A DNA stretch of 64,000 nt from Sipunculus nudus (lineage: Eukaryota > Annelida > Sipuncula > Golfingiida > Sipunculidae). Position 1 is the stretch's first letter. Each line of letters begins with the position of its first letter. Location: NCBI GenBank assembly GCA_026874595.1, contig CM049319.1:60210917-60274916 (forward strand). Reading direction: 5' to 3'. The notes below the pieces were generated by a model. The model saw only the letters and a program-made list of their open reading frames with translations. It did not search any database and was not told where the DNA came from. The position numbers and the translations under genes are program-made. This document shows, one piece after another, positions 59,091 to 64,000 of the stretch.

Positions 59091-62000
59091 CCTCCCTTCC
59101 TCCCTCCATCCCATTCTGTTGACAGGTACTATAAACTAGATACATTGGCTATAAATGTAGATGCAATTTAGAAATGTGAATCAACTGAAATATTCACAAT
59201 CACATGTATGTTATACTGTAAATTTATAGTAACATTCGTAAACCTGGATAAAAATTATGTAATGAAAAAAAGGAATAAATGCAAATATTGTTAATTTTTT
59301 ATTGGCTCAGTAGAATGGGGAAAAAATGATTTGCTTTGTTTCTCCATCTTTCTGTCTGTTTTAAATATTTAATGTTCATGAATAAACTTTAAAAAAAAAA
59401 GCACTGTTGAATAAAATTTCATATCCTGTATGTATATGCAAGGGTGTTGTAACTCTCACCATCCCCTTCTTCATCCCACTGAGGCTTTGCTCCTTGGCAC
59501 TGTGAACAATAGTTCTATGGCTATAGCATAAAATTTAATAATTAAAGAAAATATCTGCAGAGAGACAGAGGCGTTGTAACCCTGATCATAACACCCCCCC
59601 CCCCCCCCCCCCCCCAATCAAGTCATTGCACCTGTGGAGTGGAGACGTTATGGCAACTGTATACATATCATAAAATTGATAAAAAAGGTTTACCAAATAA
59701 ATTGGATCTCATCAGACAAATGTGTAAACTGTTGAACTGTCAACAGCTTATCAAAAATGTAACCAATGGAAAGGCATGGTCAGATCTCAAATATTATTTG
59801 CAACATTTTCTTCAATCATATAAACCAACCATGGCCCAAATTACCTCTTCCTCTCAAACTTTATCTACATTTCATCATATTTTTAATATTTTAACCTTCT
59901 AGGTGGTTCAGTAATGTTGACCATTTGTCCATAGGTACCTATGTACATGCCAGAAATTATGTCAATATTGTGTAATATGTAGACGTGAGGGTCACCAAAA
60001 TAATGTACCTTGTCAAGACCGATCTTGTCAAGATATCATGTCATACAGTCACAAATTCATAAATCCCCTCATCAGCATAGTTGATCATAACCTTGTATCT
60101 GTCAAATTGAAAGCTTGCAGTTTTCCATACACTATAGATCCTTCAACAAATAGCCTTATCATCATTATACCACTGCTTAGTATACTGTCATTGCATTCAT
60201 ATTTGCTCAAATAAATTTTTTTTTTTCGACCCCTCCCAAATAAATAAAAAATAAACCACTATATTTTACTCCATATTAATCCATCAGTCAGATTATTTCA
60301 TACATCATTTACTCACATATTACATTATATTCCTTTATAAAAGCCCAACATGACCATGATATTCATAAGCTTTTTCTACTCAATATAGTATAACAATGGT
60401 GATACATTTATAGTCCAATCATGATCAGCTGAGCGCCGTGACCCATGGCTCCCTTGTTATTTGAAGGTTACCAGGTACACTAGTAATTGATTTATCCTAA
60501 AGGTCTGTGTTAAATTTTAATGGTTGAGTTTAACCTGTCTAATAAGGTCACCTTTCTATAAAGACCACTTGTCTATTAAGTCCCCTTATATCACATAGGA
60601 TAAAACTGACCTGTCTCATCAACCATCAGATCATTCTCGACTTGTAGTGAGAATTAAAGATACCTATCAAAGGTGTCTTATTCTATTTAACTCTGCTAGA
60701 AAACCATGTATCTGACATATTTGCTGTGACTTTGCAACTTGTCTGCTAAAATCGGAACCCGGTGTATGACAGGATTATCGGCATTCACCATAAACTTGGC
60801 CTTTTTGAACGGCTATTTCAAACCAGATTAGTATTGTGCTTGGGAAAACAACAGCAAGCCGTGTAGGACAAAACAGGCATTTTAGACAACGCATTACTTG
60901 GTCGATTTACAATTTTCATACCATCAGGACAGGTATAGATATGATGTCCACATGGACCCTTCATGTGTTATGAGTGCAGAACATTAGGTTATATTTGTGT
61001 TGCGAATGCAACACACTCGTGGGAGGCTCTTTAACTTGTTTACCAACAACATGTTGGTAAACACAGCAATGTTGAAAAACAGGAAAAACATGTTATCTAA
61101 GGTAGTAGGTTGCATGTATGCAGACTGAGAAAGATCACTTGCAGCAAAATTCCATTTGCAAAGCTCAGGCATATCTGACTTTGCTGCCAGATGCCCTTGT
61201 TGAATTTGTTTTGATTATTTTGATGGGCCCCACATATTTCTTAATCACATTGATATAAACAAAACAAGCAGCCTATTTGCAGTAATATCCACATTTTCTG
61301 GCCTGTTATAAAAGCTCCAAGTGATTACCTTTAGTTTACAAATGTCAGATAGGTGATTGGGCCCCTTTAATATATATCATCCCTCAGTATATCCAGCTGT
61401 TGTAAAGGCAGAAATAGTAACCATTTGACCTAAAAATTTCTAACTTAATATCCTGCTCTTATAGGGATCTTTATCTCCTTGAACACTTCAATTTAGATAA
61501 CCAATTTCTGGGCCAATATTCTGAACCACTGTCTGAAACCACTATTTTTGTATGTTGAAAGTGGGACACTTGGTAATGTTCCAGGGTGTGAGGTAATTGG
61601 TTTGTACCGAGTCATACCCATTGATTGCTTTACGGTTCAAGGCTGATAAATTTTTAATGTGCATTGAGTCATCATCATATTGATGGCTGTATCTGTTTAA
61701 CATGACAGGTAAAGTTTGCCCAGTTTATGCTTGTCATTCATTTAGTGTTCAAAATAATAGTGGCATGCAAATTAATTGATTATATCCATGCTTGGTAGTT
61801 TTCTTTCATAAACAGTTGTAGGGTTGGGACAAAAACCAATTTCTAGGATTATCACAATATTTGACAGCTGCCATAATTGTATCGTTAACTTCCCTGTTAT
61901 CATGATATCATGATATGCTTATTTGTCCTCAGTTCTGGAACACACATTCCCTTTGAGAATTTATACCAAAAGATCATGACATCACCAGGGTCTTTCTGTG

Positions 62001-63065
62001 TTCAGAAAATCATATATTTCCAAGGATAACATTAATTTTAATATGGGTATATTCAAAATGACAGTGGTGGACAAACTGACAGAATCACATTCTCTGAAAA
62101 CTGGTGATTTGCCTGGTTATAAGTAGTTGGACGTTGCAGATAGCACTGACATTTGTGATATAGCGACAAATGCTGGTGTACTCTTGTCAGACACTTATAT
62201 CACGATACCATGATATATCGCGATAAATTCAATTTCATTACCATGAATCATTGATATAGAAAAGTGATATCATCCCTACCCTAATCAATAGACTTTTTGG
62301 CAGTCTTACATAATCAGTCATAATCAATTATCCATGTACATATGTACAAATAAATCATTGCATACAAAGTATTCTAATCCAGTCAGACAAACAAGAAAGA
62401 TGGGACACAAAGTAGCGAACAGCAGTAAAACTGAATCTTGTGCAGTGAACAAGTGTCCACAGATTGGCCATACTGTCAGTATGGTGCACAAGTCTGGAGC
62501 CAAAAGCTGTGTTAACCACACAAATGTCAAGAAATGTGACTGGCTTGGACAAAAAGACGGCTGACTTTAGTATTAAGCTAAATTTTGTGGCTTGAATTGG
62601 CTTGCAAAATGTCAGCTGGCTTAAACTGACCTGAAAGCCTATTCACTTGACAATGTTACAAAGTATCCATTTTATCTAAACAAGTTACGGTATCTATATT
62701 ACATGTGAAATATTGCATCCATTTTACATTTAACTAGTTTGTGATTAAATATCAAGTATAGTTTATCCTGGTGGTCTCATAAACCAACATTTTCATACTT
62801 CACCATTCACACTGTTTCCTTTTAGCAACAAGAAACAAAAAGTAACAAAACCTGAACATTTTGTTTCGGGCATTTTTCATTGTAAAATTTTATCTTTTTG
62901 TATTAATATTTTCTCAAGCCAAACTGAGCTGCACAAATTTGGCTCAATTTGGCATAATGAAATATTGGTGGTGCTTCCTTATAAACTTGGCTGAATCTCA
63001 ACTCAGCTGGCGTTGGCACTTGGCTCTTCACAAGTCAGACTGACTTGAAACTGAAGTTTAGATTG

Positions 63066-63471
63066 CAGACCATGCAAAATAAAGTAATACAATACATGTA
63101 TAATACTCATCCTATAATGCATGTAGACTACAATCTGATCAGTTGAAATATACAGGTATTTTGCAAGTATCTTACAGGGTGAAACAACTGAAACTTGGCC
63201 ATATGCACCATATTATACATGAAAATGCACGAAGATACTTAAAAGATAACATGGATTTGGTTAATATGCAGCACAGGTATAGGACAAGATATAGTGAACT
63301 GTCATGTTCAATAGCCAGGGTTAAAGGATTTGATGAAAGCTCATTTCATTTACAGGTATTTGTCTATTGAATAGTCTTCCACTTTCAGTAAAACAGTGTG
63401 AAAGCAAATATGTTTTGAAAAAATTGAAATTATTTTTATGGAACAAACTGAAATTAGATATTAGAAATTAG
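63066..63471 (+). pseudogene. LINE reverse transcriptase C-terminal fossil
   Basis: Translated in one frame with a stop in place of an expected Trp (TGA near 63369) and one frame change, the segment gives blocks typical of LINE ORF2 C termini. These are TMQNKVIQYMYN, then YRVKQLKLGHMHHI, HRYRTRYSEL, ARVKGFDESSF and finally NSLPLSVKQ...LKLFLWNKL before a stop at 63469-63471. This belongs to a different family from the 9505 element, probably a CR1/Rex-like one. The 5' part is absent, as in the usual 5'-truncated copies. It is followed by a short 'gatattagaaatta' repeat tail. Confidence 0.7.
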
Positions 63472-63664
63472 ATATTAGACAGTATTTGTATACAGTTTTA
63501 ATTACTCTACCAATGTACTTTCATTTAATTATATACACAAGCCACTGGTTTACTATTGGTGTATTGGAAGAATGTAGCAGTGTTTATTAAGAAATAGTAG
63601 GGAACACAATATGTCTCTTTAGGATTTTTTCTGTAATATTTGAGATCTTATGTCTTAAATCATC

Positions 63665-63772
63665 AAAAGAGGAGAAAAAGAGGACTGCTGAAAAAAAAGT
63701 GAAAAAAAGATTAATTAGCATCATTTTTAGGAAAGTGTATCCTTTAAAAAAGTGATTTGGCAAGCTTGACAT
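63665..63772 (+). repeat. Dispersed repeat (partner at 33200-33302)
   Basis: This is the same orientation and block order as 33200-33302, with similar length. It is non-coding. Confidence 0.4.
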
Positions 63773-64000
63773 ATTTAAAGGGGCCTAAATTGATATCTGA
63801 TGTCTAATAATTGTCTCCCGCTTCTGCAGGACAAGGGACATTGATGTGGGTTTATCTGTCTGTCAGGTTTTCATTTCCTTGCGTTAACTTTCATAAATAT
63901 TTTACGATTTCATTAAAATTAGTTCAGTGATTGCTCTCTTGCATACCTTGGTTGGGATTGGTTCTGGAGTATCTGTCTGAAAATTCATTATTACCAGCTC

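Larger units (their letters stand above)
56153..64000 (+). other. Ferritin intron 2 or 3' flank, no coding exon found
   Basis: I searched for the expected helix D start (a CDF/DFLE...YLEEQV-like block) and did not find it. The stretch holds a SINE-like fragment (57231-57293), a repeat-family end (57361-57480), a (CT)n tract (58929-59090), two poly-C runs (58218-58236, 59594-59615) and a LINE fossil (63066-63471). An 87-codon frame at 59639-59902 has no recognised domain. Confidence 0.5.

Noticed and set aside
58806-59171. Long Ser/Leu and Arg/Glu-rich open frames on both strands
   Set aside because: They are translations of the (CT)n microsatellite and have no other coding signal.
59639-59902. 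87-codon frame as a gene
   Set aside because: It is AT-rich, with no domain recognised and no splice or promoter context; left unassigned.

Overview
The window looks like AT-rich, repeat-dense nuclear DNA of a marine invertebrate, most likely a lophotrochozoan such as a mollusc. The evidence is a soma-type ferritin gene with introns, abundant degenerate repeats carrying the phrase gtgaccttgacctttgacc, many small terminal-inverted-repeat (TIR) transposons, and long poly-C and AT microsatellites. The taxon is an inference. There is no operon structure, phage, CRISPR array or rRNA.

Layout. Positions 1-7260 are intergenic with dispersed repeats and one GC-rich open stretch (5864-6408). Positions 7261-17630 hold the main structure: a nearly full-length non-LTR retrotransposon (LINE, 9505-15389; ORF1 intact, ORF2 frameshifted) bounded by direct repeats of about 2.24 kb (7261-9504 and 15390-17630). 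The repeats are about 99% identical and meet the element exactly at its ends, so they behave as a giant target-site duplication. The right repeat ends inside a TIR transposon (17565-17923) that has its own 9-bp target duplication. Each 2.24-kb repeat also carries two PIF/Harbinger-like MITEs; a fifth copy lies at 42243-42581.

Positions 17924-52900 are a mosaic of non-autonomous elements: a CpG-rich MITE (28980-29348), two copies of a CRE-bearing TIR element (32262-32849, 33893-34463), two hAT-type MITEs in opposite orientation with perfect 8-bp target duplications (35903-36460, 45266-45846) and a pogo/Tigger-like element (40038-40804). There are also tandem repeats of 116, 153, about 145, 47 and 44 bp, and families marked by the palindrome GGTGGCGCCACC. 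A weak exon or promoter candidate is at 38511-38752.

Positions 52926-64000 contain the 5' part of a ferritin heavy-chain-like gene on the + strand: an E-box-bearing promoter candidate, an iron-responsive-element-like hairpin, coding exon 1 (53092-53193) and coding exon 2 (55880-56152). The last coding exon was not found and probably lies beyond the right edge. The first exon has His where ferritin H chains have the ferroxidase glutamate E27, and the hairpin departs from the canonical IRE. Intron 1 holds a 626-bp TIR transposon and a 12-bp GC-rich hairpin. Intron 2 holds a (CT)n tract, a SINE-like fragment and a fossil of a second LINE (63066-63471).
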